Positions 26,960-36,381 of a DNA stretch of 50,742 nucleotides are shown here, piece by piece (the first letter of the stretch is position 1; every line of letters begins with the position of its first letter). The DNA lies in the IMG/VR virus record IMGVR_UViG_3300014839_000010, positions 1 to 50,742 of that record; one strand, given 5' to 3'. The notes beneath the pieces were generated by a model. It did not search any database, had not been told where the DNA came from, and saw only the letters and a list, made by a program, of their open reading frames with translations. The DNA comes from a virus. The position numbers and the translations under genes are program-made.

Positions 26960-29074
26960 TTAGGCTTTAGCCAATGAAGTGATGACCACTATCTTGCGCA
27001 TCTCAAAGGCAGGGACAAGTGTTAGTTCAACGATTGTCTGTCCTAGAATGACCTGACTGTTTGTCGCACTGACCACTAGATCAAACCTTGTGATATTGCC
27101 ATCAGACTGATATTGGGCAAGAGCTTTTGTTAAAGATGTCTTTAACGATTCCCTTGTAATAGCAGTGTTTGGCTCGCCGATATATGGTTCACCTACTGTC
27201 CTGACAATACTGATCGCCTCAGATGTAATCCTCTTTGTGGTTAATCTTGTGAAATCAGATGCACTCATTGCTGCTGTTGGAGAATCGGAGATTCTAAGAA
27301 CCCCGCCCTTCTCTTTTAGGGCAACAAAATGAGCACCTGAGAGTGCATTCAGCTTAGCCTTACTCAGACTAAATGGTGAATTCACACCGATAATTGGCTT
27401 ATTCGTTGGGGCACTCTTCACCGCTAGGGTGCTGACAAAGCCCGCATAGAATGTTGCCATACTTGCCTGATAACCTAATTCTTGGAAATTATTGAAATAG
27501 ATTAAAGGCATCGCACAGACAGAGAGGTATTTGCCGATATCGACCTTATGACCACCCCTATCTTTTACGATATCACCGTTTGCATCAAGATTACCAACTG
27601 GAAGCTCACCGCTATAAGTAGCGAAGAAACCAGCTGTCCTGTTAGTTGACCCGGCCATAAACTTATTACCAAGCAATCCACTACCATTGATCGATACAGC
27701 TCCCGTTACCGGGTTAAGAGTTGGAGAACTTCCAACCCACTGAGCGATATCTTTCTTAGATAGGCTGTTTGGCATATTTACGCCGATCATACCATCGCAA
27801 TCATTATCGTTAGCCGATTGTCTAAAGCAGAAATTTGCTAATTGATAAGCAAAGTTCACTTCCTTAAACATAGCTAAGGTTAACAACTGTCCATCGATTG
27901 TTGTTGTAGAACTTGCAGATCCGACCGATGGGAAGATTTCTGCATGTCCATCTCCGTTTATATCCCAGAAGAAATAGGTTGTACCCTGATATTCTTCCGC
28001 GAATAACTTACCAAGACCATCATGAGCTGAACCAGAAACTGGGAAAGCTCTGCCAGCGGAAAGTGTTGGATCATCCGAAAGGACAATCACTCCACCATCT
28101 GCCACGTTTAGATCATCAAGGTAAACATCCATAGGACAGTAAATATCTGATTCATCATTCTCAAGGTTTGAGTATGCGACTTCGAGAGCCTCATATAACT
28201 CCATCTTAGAAAGATCAGAACCATCTTTACCATCTTTTAGGTTCATAGCTGGAACTGCGTCATATTGATAACTAACAGTTACTGCCCCATCTGGTGTTAG
28301 ACCAGCTAGAAGACTAACTGAATCTACTGTCACTCCGGGAACAAGTGTGAAATTTGTCTTGGCAATTTCTGTGCCAGCAATCTTCACGACAGGAGTTCCA
28401 AGAACAACATGACCATGAGCAAGAGCAACCACTGTTGGTGTTAGGGTTAGATGACTATATGTGACACCAGTAACTTCGTTAGAAACCTGAACCTTATCAT
28501 TCGCAACCAATCTCATCGAAACAAAATCATTTACGTCAAGTAAGGAACCGATATTCACGCCACCACTAAATGTGCCAGATACAATCACTTCTCCTGTATC
28601 AACGTGAGAGCCACCTGGGTTGTTATCAAAAACAATTTCACCAAGTGCATTTTTGACCTGTAGTCTGCCGATTACAGCATTTGGACCGAGGGTTGCAGGA
28701 TTTGTATACCTAATAAAATATACATCTGCCGCGGAACCATCTTTCATGAGAGTCTCAATGAAAGTAGGGTTTGAAGACTGACTAGCAGTTCCCACACCCA
28801 TAAGGATAGCCGACTCAGCACCTATTCTATAAAGATAGGTATCAATCGAACCACCAGCTCTGGTTTCATACATTCCTCTTACAAGGCTACCATCAAGACC
28901 GAAAAGAACTTCAGCTTCTTGATCGCGTGTAACCTTATATACCATTTCTGCTGGACCCTGAGTTGCTGTTCCTAGAACGAGCACCTTTGGGCCTGCTGCA
29001 GTATTCGACAAGGCAAGGCCACCATCCTGAACCTCGGAGACTATTCCTGCTAGATTTTCGTATTCATCAAACAT
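26960..29074 (-). CDS. Tail sheath protein
   Basis: This is 704 residues from the ATG at 29074, chosen because AAGGAG lies 6 bases upstream. A longer frame starting with TTG at 29104 is an artefact. The N-terminus (EYENLAGIVSEVQDGGLALS, then AAGPKVLVLGTATQGP) and the C-terminus (FDLVVSATNSQVILGQTIVE and RKIVVITSLAKA) match the contractile sheath pattern. The middle of about 200 residues contains a beta domain (VTVDSVSLLAGLTPDGAVTV then SYQYDA) that resembles domains in head and baseplate proteins here. Sheath subunits polymerise around the tube and contract to drive it through the cell envelope. Its start overlaps the upstream gene by 8 bases. Confidence 0.85.
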   Translation of the reverse strand: MFDEYENLAGIVSEVQDGGLALSNTAAGPKVLVLGTATQGPAEMVYKVTRDQEAEVLFGLDGSLVRGMYETRAGGSIDTYLYRIGAESAILMGVGTASQSSNPTFIETLMKDGSAADVYFIRYTNPATLGPNAVIGRLQVKNALGEIVFDNNPGGSHVDTGEVIVSGTFSGGVNIGSLLDVNDFVSMRLVANDKVQVSNEVTGVTYSHLTLTPTVVALAHGHVVLGTPVVKIAGTEIAKTNFTLVPGVTVDSVSLLAGLTPDGAVTVSYQYDAVPAMNLKDGKDGSDLSKMELYEALEVAYSNLENDESDIYCPMDVYLDDLNVADGGVIVLSDDPTLSAGRAFPVSGSAHDGLGKLFAEEYQGTTYFFWDINGDGHAEIFPSVGSASSTTTIDGQLLTLAMFKEVNFAYQLANFCFRQSANDNDCDGMIGVNMPNSLSKKDIAQWVGSSPTLNPVTGAVSINGSGLLGNKFMAGSTNRTAGFFATYSGELPVGNLDANGDIVKDRGGHKVDIGKYLSVCAMPLIYFNNFQELGYQASMATFYAGFVSTLAVKSAPTNKPIIGVNSPFSLSKAKLNALSGAHFVALKEKGGVLRISDSPTAAMSASDFTRLTTKRITSEAISIVRTVGEPYIGEPNTAITRESLKTSLTKALAQYQSDGNITRFDLVVSATNSQVILGQTIVELTLVPAFEMRKIVVITSLAKA

Positions 29075-29795
29075 TATGTACTCCTTCAGTAGTAATCTGA
29101 ACAATTAGTTTATTAAGCTGTTGTTCAGTTAACAAGTAATTAGTCTCTGTTCTCACATAGTATTTATGAGGTCTCCAGGCCATTTTGTAAGTACCATAAT
29201 TGACATACAGATCTGCCGTCCGTTCATCAAAATTGTATCTACCATAACCATTCAACTCAAAATACCACCGATTGGTCTCCATTAAGTTTTCAAACCAATC
29301 TGCGAGTTCGTCTGCTCTTTTATTGGTAAGAGCTCCGACATTAAAACCAATGAGATTATCGAACCATTGATTAATTACATAGGTTACTTCCCCGGGCCGC
29401 TCCGAAGTATTCTTTATTAACCTAAGTACTCTCTTTGGTTTTATATCTCTACGTCCTTTATCAAAGGGTTCATTCCCGCCGACTAAAGTGGCTGGAGCCC
29501 TGTGTAAAAGACTTGTTATTACCATGCCAGATAAATCTTTTGTAGGATCATCGGGGTCCTGCATTATATTGTTCTCTGACATAGTATCTGTAACTAATAC
29601 TCTCCTATCAACAAATCTTTCGTCTTGATCGACCAAGTTCTTTGTTAATATGAAGAATTTGTCAACAGTTGTTTCTCTAGGAATTTCTTCAATAGTACCA
29701 ATATGTTGACCATTAGTTATATCAAATAATATTTTATTTTTCAGCTCTATCTGATAAGCTTCTAGATTCTCATGATTATAAATATCCAGACTCAT
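29067..29795 (-). CDS. Putative tail terminator or tail completion protein
   Basis: This is a 242-residue soluble protein between the neck genes and the sheath, the usual place for the tail terminator that stops tube and sheath growth and joins the tail to the head. It has a charged N-terminal helix (NHENLEAYQIELKNKILFDI), a central segment RVLRLIKNTSERPGEVTYVI and an aromatic-rich C-terminal region (ETNRWYFELNGYGRYNFDER, then YKMAWRPHKYYVRTE). There is no membrane or catalytic motif. The ATG overlaps the upstream TGA, with GGGAAG about 8 bases before it. The assignment rests on position and size. Confidence 0.5.
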   Translation of the reverse strand: MSLDIYNHENLEAYQIELKNKILFDITNGQHIGTIEEIPRETTVDKFFILTKNLVDQDERFVDRRVLVTDTMSENNIMQDPDDPTKDLSGMVITSLLHRAPATLVGGNEPFDKGRRDIKPKRVLRLIKNTSERPGEVTYVINQWFDNLIGFNVGALTNKRADELADWFENLMETNRWYFELNGYGRYNFDERTADLYVNYGTYKMAWRPHKYYVRTETNYLLTEQQLNKLIVQITTEGVHNV

Positions 29796-30385
29796 ACCAA
29801 ATAACTTCCCAATGGATTTGCCTTAGTTCTCATACGGTAGTATTCAATCCTACCGCGTTCATCAAGCCTATAGGCATCCGTAGACAGTATATCATACCTG
29901 ATACGTTGCTTCAAAGGTGATGAAATTGCTCCGTCAATATCCATCTCTACTTCAATAATTTTATCATAAGTGGTTGGAATGTCAAGGTTATTACCGCTCT
30001 GTAGACTGATGAAATTATGTTCGAAATAGAATAACTCAAATAGATTTAGCTTCTTACCTTCATCTTCCATTACCGGAGATCCAGAAAAGGCTTGAGTTGA
30101 GCTTCTATACCCGCGAACGATATAGTCATCAAACAGGTACCCAAGACCCTTACAGGTATCACAGGTTGTGTCTACATCTTGTTCTTGAGTAAACGCATCC
30201 CAACATGTACACTTGAAAGGATATCCATGGTGGAATCTAACCTTACGATATATTAGATACATCCCACGCTTCTCTGTCCAAAGAATATCGTGTAATTCTT
30301 TACGCAGGTCAATCTCGCCATATTCTGATATTGGTGTATTGTATGGATTAAGATGCGTCAGATTTGTAGATCTATAGAAATCCAT
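29792..30385 (-). CDS. Putative neck / head-completion protein with zinc-ribbon-like Cys motif
   Basis: This is a 197-residue protein. Near residues 58-82 it has CTCW followed about 15 residues later by CDTCKGLGYLFDDY. A paired CxC / CxxC-x-G-x-G arrangement like this is found in some phage neck proteins and probably binds zinc. The rest is mixed alpha/beta, with a charged C-terminal part (AYRLDERGRIEYYRMRTKAN). The gene lies four bases after the previous connector gene and overlaps the next by four. AGAGG lies 6 bases before the ATG. The position between the connector and the tail terminator suggests head-tail joining. Confidence 0.5.
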   Translation of the reverse strand: MDFYRSTNLTHLNPYNTPISEYGEIDLRKELHDILWTEKRGMYLIYRKVRFHHGYPFKCTCWDAFTQEQDVDTTCDTCKGLGYLFDDYIVRGYRSSTQAFSGSPVMEDEGKKLNLFELFYFEHNFISLQSGNNLDIPTTYDKIIEVEMDIDGAISSPLKQRIRYDILSTDAYRLDERGRIEYYRMRTKANPLGSYLV

Positions 30386-30388
30386 AGA

Positions 30389-31090
30389 TTACCTCTGATA
30401 GTTATAGCGATACCAGAAATGATATCTTGACCAAGTAGAATACCATCTACCAAAAGCCTTCAACTTATCATCGGCAAGAGGATACTGAGAGTTCTCGTCC
30501 CAACGTCTACCAGCTGCAGGATAGTCCCCATTGTTCTCTCCGCGGATAAACTGCAATGATTGAGAGGGGTTATAGTCTCTGACTCGATAATCAGTAAGAC
30601 CCAGACAATCTCTAAGAGGTGGGGTACAATATCTAATTGCTGGTTCTAACTTATAAATTTCACACTGTAGAGCTTCTATGAGATATGGTTTACCTGTTGG
30701 TCCCTTCTTCTCTATCTTAAAGTCACCTAGTTCCTTGTCTATCCCACCAGCTAAAGCTCCAGAAAATCTTTCTGTATTTTCGAGCAATGTAAGGGAGGCC
30801 AATGCTGCAACATATCTATTTGCATAAACTCTCCACATTCTATCCTTAGACGTACAGAGTGTAAGTCCATCAGTATACTGGGATTGTGTCAAAATAAGTT
30901 GGTTTAGAGTATCTTCTGGCATATTGTTGATATGTCTTCCAATCCTCTTCCTAACTTCATCGGCAGTACTGTAAAATGGATACATCTCAGTTGTGAAATA
31001 ACTTTCATATCCTGCGCTTAGGGTGTCTCCATCTGTACTTTTAATTGTCTTATCTAGTACAATCTTTACTAGTTGATTGGGTTTAATCAT
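30389..31090 (-). CDS. Putative head-tail connector (adaptor) protein
   Basis: This is a 233-residue protein of a size and position typical for a head-completion or adaptor protein that docks under the portal. It starts with a strand-rich stretch (PNQLVKIVLDKTIKSTDGDT), then helices (ADEVRKRIGRHINNMPEDTL, VYANRYVAALASLTLLENTE), and ends with an aromatic, basic tail (RWYSTWSRYHFWYRYNYQR). That tail could bind the portal or DNA. There is no catalytic motif. AGGGG lies just before the ATG, which overlaps the upstream gene by four bases. The exact family is not recognised. Confidence 0.5.
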   Translation of the reverse strand: MIKPNQLVKIVLDKTIKSTDGDTLSAGYESYFTTEMYPFYSTADEVRKRIGRHINNMPEDTLNQLILTQSQYTDGLTLCTSKDRMWRVYANRYVAALASLTLLENTERFSGALAGGIDKELGDFKIEKKGPTGKPYLIEALQCEIYKLEPAIRYCTPPLRDCLGLTDYRVRDYNPSQSLQFIRGENNGDYPAAGRRWDENSQYPLADDKLKAFGRWYSTWSRYHFWYRYNYQR

Positions 31091-31314
31091 ATTCCCCTAA
31101 TTGCCACTTCAGCAAATATCTTGGCAACCATTTGTGCGTATGAATTAGTGCCCTGACCATATTTAATAAATTCTTTTCTATTACCACATAGGCAATCTGG
31201 TAAATTAATGATAGATCTATCTTCTGCAAAATTCAGAGAACTATATAGAATCTCTTGTTCTCTTTCACATTCACATAAACGAATGAAGGAGTCTACCTTC
31301 AATTCCTTAATCAT
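31087..31314 (-). CDS. Small cysteine-containing protein (75 aa)
   Basis: This is a 75-residue protein between the fibre-like gene and the connector gene, overlapping the latter by four bases. It contains C14-x-C16 and, about 25 residues later, a C-x-C pair (PDCLCGNRKEF), so a small zinc site is possible. The C-terminal 25 residues are probably helical (SYAQMVAKIFAEVAIRGI). The ribosome site is weak, so translation may be coupled to the upstream gene. A minor neck role is possible from context. No family is recognised. Confidence 0.45.
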   Translation of the reverse strand: MIKELKVDSFIRLCECEREQEILYSSLNFAEDRSIINLPDCLCGNRKEFIKYGQGTNSYAQMVAKIFAEVAIRGI

Positions 31315-31315
31315 A

Positions 31316-32362
31316 TCAATTACCTACAGTTGTATATGTTCCATAGATTCTAGAATTACCACCAGCAACTGAAGCAAACTGTACAAAGAATCCATATTTA
31401 GTTATATTAGTTACGGAAACAGATTGGGCATTTGTATTATTTAAAAGAGTTAGAGTTATTGATGCTGGTATATTGGCCAATTCTTGTTTAAAATTTACGC
31501 CAAATCCATTAAAGACATTACCAGGATCTGGTGAGAAGAACTGATTACCAAAATAACCAGTCTCTTGTACTCCTTCTTTAAGGACATGTACGCCAGTTGT
31601 AAGTTTGCTATTCTGATCAATATCTAAAAGAAGATTTGGAGAAGCTAAACTGTTCCCGGTATCATTGTTCTTTGTTATAAAGAATCGTTCACCGGTACCA
31701 TTGGCATCAGTATCTAGGTCTATGTGTAATGCATTTTGAGTCGTTTTAAGACTTGTATTGGTTATGGCCAGACCATCCAGGGTCATACTTCCATGACCGA
31801 CTATGTTGCCATTAAAGGTGGAAGTATCTGAAGTAGTTAGCCCAAAAGTTGTGTCATGAGATACTATTAAATTTGTCTGTACAGTTAATGAACCCTGTGC
31901 TATCTGCGCACCAGACTTACCAATATATCTGTTGTCTAATGTAAGGGAATTAACTGTCCCACCAAGCATTATAGTGTCTATATCAGATTGAAGTTCTTCT
32001 AAGGCAGACTGTAGTCTATTAGAGGTTAAATTACCACCTGCGGTAACATGGATAACTTCTGCATTATGTTGGACTGGGTCTGTTAGCAATACATAAGATC
32101 TATGTTGTGTAAGGTCAGCAATCGAGTTATATAGTGTAGTGTCTAGGTTCTTTATCCCCGTTACTATCGGGGTATTGTCAGAGATAAAGTGTGCACCACC
32201 CCAAGAAAAAGTAACACCTGGAGTTATCAATAGATGCTCAATTGCTTTAATCGCTTCCTGGACATCATTCATGTGGGCAGCTCTAACTACATCTATTCCA
32301 TCTACTTTGATAGATGTTGGATTAGAGAAGAGATCGATTCCACTTGGAAAAATTGTTGACAT
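31316..32362 (-). CDS. Putative head or collar fibre protein
   Basis: This is a 348-residue protein. The N-terminal part (FPSGIDLFSNPTSIKVDGID, then HMNDVQEAIKAIEHLL) resembles the attachment region of phage fibres that ride on the virion. The middle is Gly/Asn/Thr-rich and looks like repeated beta strands (NRLQSALEELQSDIDTIMLG, GSLTVQTNLIVSHDTTFGLT). The C-terminal 80 residues (ANIPASITLTLLNNTNAQSV, then GFFVQFASVAGGNSRIYGTY) look like a fibre tip. AAGGAG lies 7 bases before the ATG. Location in the head and neck region argues for a collar or head fibre rather than a tail fibre, but this is inference. Confidence 0.5.
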   Translation of the reverse strand: MSTIFPSGIDLFSNPTSIKVDGIDVVRAAHMNDVQEAIKAIEHLLITPGVTFSWGGAHFISDNTPIVTGIKNLDTTLYNSIADLTQHRSYVLLTDPVQHNAEVIHVTAGGNLTSNRLQSALEELQSDIDTIMLGGTVNSLTLDNRYIGKSGAQIAQGSLTVQTNLIVSHDTTFGLTTSDTSTFNGNIVGHGSMTLDGLAITNTSLKTTQNALHIDLDTDANGTGERFFITKNNDTGNSLASPNLLLDIDQNSKLTTGVHVLKEGVQETGYFGNQFFSPDPGNVFNGFGVNFKQELANIPASITLTLLNNTNAQSVSVTNITKYGFFVQFASVAGGNSRIYGTYTTVGN

Positions 32363-32381
32363 ATAAACTCCTTAACCCAAA

Positions 32382-32582
32382 CTAAATCAATCTTACGACA
32401 ACATCAATACAGCAAGTATTGGGATAACTTATAACAACATTTATCACATGACACAAGAACGTATGCCCATCTTTCACTAGGTTAAGCGTATCTCCCAAAC
32501 GTGGTACCAATGTAGATTGAGTCCTATATATGGTCTCAAGAATCGTGCCATTTTGTTCTTTAATATTGATTACTGGACCCAT
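32382..32582 (-). CDS. Small protein of unknown function (66 aa)
   Basis: This is a 66-residue protein with a strong site (AGGAGA, about 6 bases before ATG). It is strand-rich and lacks Trp (VINIKEQNGTILETIYRTQS, CHVINVVISYPNTCCIDVVV). Three Cys lie in the C-terminal half. It lies between the LamG-type protein and the fibre-like protein and may be an accessory or assembly factor for either. No family is recognised. Confidence 0.4.
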   Translation of the reverse strand: MGPVINIKEQNGTILETIYRTQSTLVPRLGDTLNLVKDGHTFLCHVINVVISYPNTCCIDVVVRLI

Positions 32583-32594
32583 GGTTATCTCCTA

Positions 32595-34514
32595 TCAGCA
32601 CATAAGAATATTAACGAGAACATCATATGCTAAAGCATTACTATTAAAAATTACTGTCTCAGTCGGACTTGTTTTGGTATAAATACAAGAAAATGATGAT
32701 TTACCTGGCACAAGAGCATTCAAGTAAACAAACTCTACTTCTGGTCCATTATCCGGATTGTTCGTCCCTAAACATATTGCTACATCAAAAGTATCTGCGA
32801 ATATGGTGTCCCAATCTACCTTTACTAAGCCCTGGAGTTCTTCAGTAGTATTACCTTGGGTTTTGATGTCTGCAAGATTAACTGTTTCGAATACTGAACC
32901 ATTCCATTTCTTCCATGTATTTCTTCCGTCAGTACTAACAAGGAATAACGCAGTTCCATACCAAGACCAATTCTGAACCCCAAAACTAGTCATTGCATCC
33001 CAACTAGAAGTATCTACTTGGCTATTATCAGTTGTGGTTACATACCAACTTCCAGAAGTATCAAATCCACCAAGATGTTGACCACTTGATTCTTTTTGAT
33101 GGAAGGAATACATAGAGTCAAAATAGGTAATACCTTTTACTATGCAAGTATCACTTATTCTTCCATTGAGGAAGTTATCTATTCCTGTTGCTCCATGTTT
33201 GGCCCCTACAAGAACGGGATCAACGTCATTATAAAAGAGCTCATAAAAATTGAATGGCAGAGTATAGTAAGCATGTTGACTACCATTGATGAACAAATGA
33301 ACCTCCCCGTCTGTGTGAAACAGGAACCACACATCGGTCATCTGGTAATCCATAATAACCGGGTAACTGCTGGCTATGGTGTATGCTACGTTTACACCAT
33401 CAAGAGACATATCCATTTTCAGAGCACCAGCTGTTGGACCAGTCTGATCAATATATATTCTCCATGATCTCCTATCATTTTCCTCATTCCAAAGACTTAT
33501 AACATCCCCCTCTGCACCATAGGCTGGGAAGGAAAATCTCTGAAGCCAGAAATGGATTGAAAATATATCTGCTCGTGTTTTACAAAAAGGACTAGGGTTT
33601 ACTGCGTCAGATCCCCCATACAATCGTGCTGACCCCTCAGCCACATGACTTATTGTTATCCTACTATTCCCAACCCATACAGCTACTTCCATCATTGTTG
33701 TGTTGCCAATTGTACCTGGGTACTTATACCCCATTGAAATTTTGACTTGAGATGTGGAAGTCTTGGTAAGTACTACAGTTCCTTTATCAACATAAGTTGC
33801 CGCTGCTGATACTAAGTTATCTATCGTAGCCTCAAGAGTGAGACCAATCTGAACATGGGAGGTATAGATTGGTGGGGTTCCTGGAGTGTCTTTGAATATG
33901 AACGTCCAAAATACAACACCAAATAGCACACACCCAATTGTGTCCCCATCTATTGGATTGTCAGAAAAATCAAAATTTGACCATGCCTGAACCTTAGCAA
34001 CATACCCAGTTGGTACCTCATTAGCTATTGAACCATAAGATGTAGTACCATTCATTACACAGGTTTTTTGTACCTGACCATCCATGAACGTGCAATCAGT
34101 TAGGGTCATATTGCGACCATGGGGTGTCTTATCCACTGCCTCATCGTCTGTATACCAATAACTACATACCATGCCATCAAGATAGGGTTGAGAGATCATT
34201 CCTAAAGAATTTTGAGCATCTATACCTACTTTAGTTTCATCTTCATAGGTAAGGTCAATCCCGGGGACAAAATAGAGACTAGAATCTTGTAACGTAGCAT
34301 GTTGAGTCACATCTATAAATCTTTTATAATCTGGGTCAGATGGATGTGTTATAGTTGCTGACTGTCCAAAATCTAAATTACCCACGTTATACTGAGTGAT
34401 TTCTGGACCAGATACTTCGAGATTCTCTAGCGCATTTTTAAGAGTAACCCCTGCAACACTTGAATCATTTGGGACCTCGGATGTTAGTGGTATTTTTGTA
34501 AATGAAGTACTCAT
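32595..34514 (-). CDS. Virion surface protein with LamG-like domain split by an inserted beta domain
   Basis: This is a 639-residue protein. Residues 115-165 look like the start of a LamG/concanavalin-type jelly roll (TPHGRNMTLTDCTFMDGQ, then MNGTTSYGSIANE). Residues about 170-290 are a different module with PIDGDTIGCVLFG, FIFKDTPG, VQIGLTLEATIDNLVSAAAT and YKYPGTIGNTTMM, the pattern DGDTxxxxxxxxxFxxxPG...QIGxTxxxTxxNL seen in many phage structural proteins. The jelly roll then resumes at about 305-475 (IFSIHFWLQRF, SWRIYIDQTG, VWFLFHTDGEVHLFINGSQH, NFLNGRISDTCIV). LamG domains bind sugars or proteins, so binding to host or environmental glycans by the head or neck is possible. The last 150 residues are strand-rich. 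Confidence 0.6.
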   Translation of the reverse strand: MSTSFTKIPLTSEVPNDSSVAGVTLKNALENLEVSGPEITQYNVGNLDFGQSATITHPSDPDYKRFIDVTQHATLQDSSLYFVPGIDLTYEDETKVGIDAQNSLGMISQPYLDGMVCSYWYTDDEAVDKTPHGRNMTLTDCTFMDGQVQKTCVMNGTTSYGSIANEVPTGYVAKVQAWSNFDFSDNPIDGDTIGCVLFGVVFWTFIFKDTPGTPPIYTSHVQIGLTLEATIDNLVSAAATYVDKGTVVLTKTSTSQVKISMGYKYPGTIGNTTMMEVAVWVGNSRITISHVAEGSARLYGGSDAVNPSPFCKTRADIFSIHFWLQRFSFPAYGAEGDVISLWNEENDRRSWRIYIDQTGPTAGALKMDMSLDGVNVAYTIASSYPVIMDYQMTDVWFLFHTDGEVHLFINGSQHAYYTLPFNFYELFYNDVDPVLVGAKHGATGIDNFLNGRISDTCIVKGITYFDSMYSFHQKESSGQHLGGFDTSGSWYVTTTDNSQVDTSSWDAMTSFGVQNWSWYGTALFLVSTDGRNTWKKWNGSVFETVNLADIKTQGNTTEELQGLVKVDWDTIFADTFDVAICLGTNNPDNGPEVEFVYLNALVPGKSSFSCIYTKTSPTETVIFNSNALAYDVLVNILMC

Positions 34515-34516
34515 TA

Positions 34517-34984
34517 TTATTTACCTATCGAGAGAATCTCGTATACAGTTGCCGTTGTTGCGTCATCTCCCTTAACCATAAAAGAGGGAACTTCGCACTT
34601 TATAACAGCCTTTTCGCCATACCCACAAACACAAAACCAATTTGCTCCCGCATTAAAGGAGACAGATAGAGTCCTGGCAAGATCATTACCAGCTTTGGGC
34701 ACACTAAAAACTATTTCTCTAGTTGTATGTGTGGGTGTTATTGTGGCCCCAGTGGATAAGACTGTACTATTAAAGTGTTGAGGAACACCATTTTGGACTT
34801 CTACGTCAATATCCCCAATAATCACATCTCCGCTCAATATTGCAGTTGTTCTAAGAGCTTTATTCCCACCAACAACCTCCACGAGGTTATCGCTCATCCA
34901 TTTAGAAGTAGGAGAACGAGGTTCTGCTGGAACCTGCATTGGGGCACTTTCTGAACCCATTGTTTGATATTGTGACATGTCCAT
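34517..34984 (-). CDS. Small virion-type protein (155 aa)
   Basis: I place the start at the ATG at 34984 (MDMSQYQTMGSE), because TGGAG lies 7 bases upstream. A longer frame starting at TTG 35002 abuts the previous stop and has no site of its own. The N-terminal 35 residues are Pro/Ser/Gln-rich and probably flexible. The rest is beta-rich (TTAILSGDVIIGDIDVEVQN, TREIVFSVPKAGND, FCVCGYGEKAVIKCEVPS), consistent with a small decoration or adaptor. It is the first gene of the surface-protein group after the Ig-like protein. No family is recognised. Confidence 0.45.
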   Translation of the reverse strand: MDMSQYQTMGSESAPMQVPAEPRSPTSKWMSDNLVEVVGGNKALRTTAILSGDVIIGDIDVEVQNGVPQHFNSTVLSTGATITPTHTTREIVFSVPKAGNDLARTLSVSFNAGANWFCVCGYGEKAVIKCEVPSFMVKGDDATTATVYEILSIGK

Positions 34985-35002
34985 ATTGTAAACTCCAGTC
35001 AA

Positions 35003-36346
35003 TTATTCGTTTATATTATCTGAGTCGTCATCGAGAAGACTTAACGTTAGTATTTTACCCGAGACAGTAAAACTAAAACGTAGATCCTCAGAATTTATAT
35101 CGGGACCAAGTGCTTCAGCAAAAAGACACACATTGTCGTGTGTTATAGTTGTGGGGTCTATATCTTTATTAAATTCTATAACTATATCTTTCTTATCTTT
35201 GCCACCAGAAAAATACTTCTTGGCAGTGATAGTCTGCGGAATTCCTTCTCTCGTGGTATCTACAGAAGCAGTAAATAGCAGATTAACATCCAAAGATGCA
35301 TTAAAGGCATCAACTATCTGTAGGGCAGAACTGACCCCATCTTCTATCCCAATGGTAATATCTTTACCCGTTATCGCCACCGATTCAGAACCGGCACTAA
35401 CCGTATCCGTATATCTTATGGTATAGTAATCATATTCATTGCCATAGTTAATTGCAACATAGGTCACATCACCAATAGTAAGAGTAGAATGACGGGGCAC
35501 ATAGAGATATGAAGTTCCAAATTCTGGGGTAATTTTAACTGCAAAGAAAGTCGGCGCTGTTGAAGATGGATCATTGGTTGGGATGTTAAGAAGAGCATCT
35601 GACCTATCATCTTTGGGGATCTCATAGGTTTGTGAACCCGTAGACATAGTCCAAGAGAAATAATCATTTAAATGGTCGGCGGGATAAACTCTTATTCTAT
35701 AAATAGTCCCAGCATTAAAGTTCCCCTCGAACTTTATCTTAACACCAGAGTCTATTTCTATAAATCTTTCCTTAGTAGTTTGAACCGTAGAAGTGAAAGA
35801 GTCAGAAGATCTAGTCCATGTATATTTAGCTAGACCAGGTGTTCCACTGTTCGTCACTGTGATCAAATATGTATCTGGAGTAGTCTTACTGTAGACACCC
35901 CTAGTCTCTAAAACCCCAGGTGAAGAACCACTTGTAACTTCCGCATCAAATACTGTGGTCTTTGTAAGATCTTTACTTAGTATAATCGCATAGTTAGAAT
36001 TTGCGTCTAATGGTTTATCGGGGTTTATTGTTATCTTAGTACGATATTTCTTGCCACGAGTAAGGTCAGAGGATAGACCATAGTCATGCGTAGTTACAGT
36101 AGAATTTGAGTGCAGATCTAGTCTCTCGGCAGAAACCTCAGATATTATAAAATCTTTAAAAGAATTAGGAGGGAACAATACAGCAGTAGAAGAGACATCC
36201 TCTCTGCGAATAGAAACAAGAAAACATGATGAATTAGTTATCGATCCGACATCAATAGATTCGGGGAAAATAGCATAAGGCGATATCTCAGTCTCGTTCC
36301 CCTGAGACCCATTGGTAGGAGTAACTATAGGTATAAGATTCGCCAT
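35003..36346 (-). CDS. Ig-like virion surface protein
   Basis: This is a 447-residue beta-rich protein with no membrane or catalytic motif. The C-terminal 60 residues have the pattern of SbsA-type Ig-like domains (DIVIEFNKDIDPTTITHDNV, CLFAEAL, FTVSGKILTLSLLDD) and stop abruptly in an acidic tail, so a longer ancestral protein may have been shortened. The middle contains TLTIGDVTYVAINYGNEYD and DGVSSALQIVDAFNASL, similar in layout to other structural modules here. Position after the capsid genes suggests a head decoration or head-fibre component, with surface binding possible. GAGTG lies shortly before the ATG. Confidence 0.55.
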   Translation of the reverse strand: MANLIPIVTPTNGSQGNETEISPYAIFPESIDVGSITNSSCFLVSIRREDVSSTAVLFPPNSFKDFIISEVSAERLDLHSNSTVTTHDYGLSSDLTRGKKYRTKITINPDKPLDANSNYAIILSKDLTKTTVFDAEVTSGSSPGVLETRGVYSKTTPDTYLITVTNSGTPGLAKYTWTRSSDSFTSTVQTTKERFIEIDSGVKIKFEGNFNAGTIYRIRVYPADHLNDYFSWTMSTGSQTYEIPKDDRSDALLNIPTNDPSSTAPTFFAVKITPEFGTSYLYVPRHSTLTIGDVTYVAINYGNEYDYYTIRYTDTVSAGSESVAITGKDITIGIEDGVSSALQIVDAFNASLDVNLLFTASVDTTREGIPQTITAKKYFSGGKDKKDIVIEFNKDIDPTTITHDNVCLFAEALGPDINSEDLRFSFTVSGKILTLSLLDDDSDNINE

Positions 36347-36381
36347 TTATCACTCTGTTTCCTTAAAGTTATATACGGATA

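Noticed and set aside
29075-29104. Longer N-terminus for the sheath starting with TTG
   Set aside because: The ATG at 29074 has AAGGAG at ideal spacing and begins a typical sheath N-terminus. The TTG has none.
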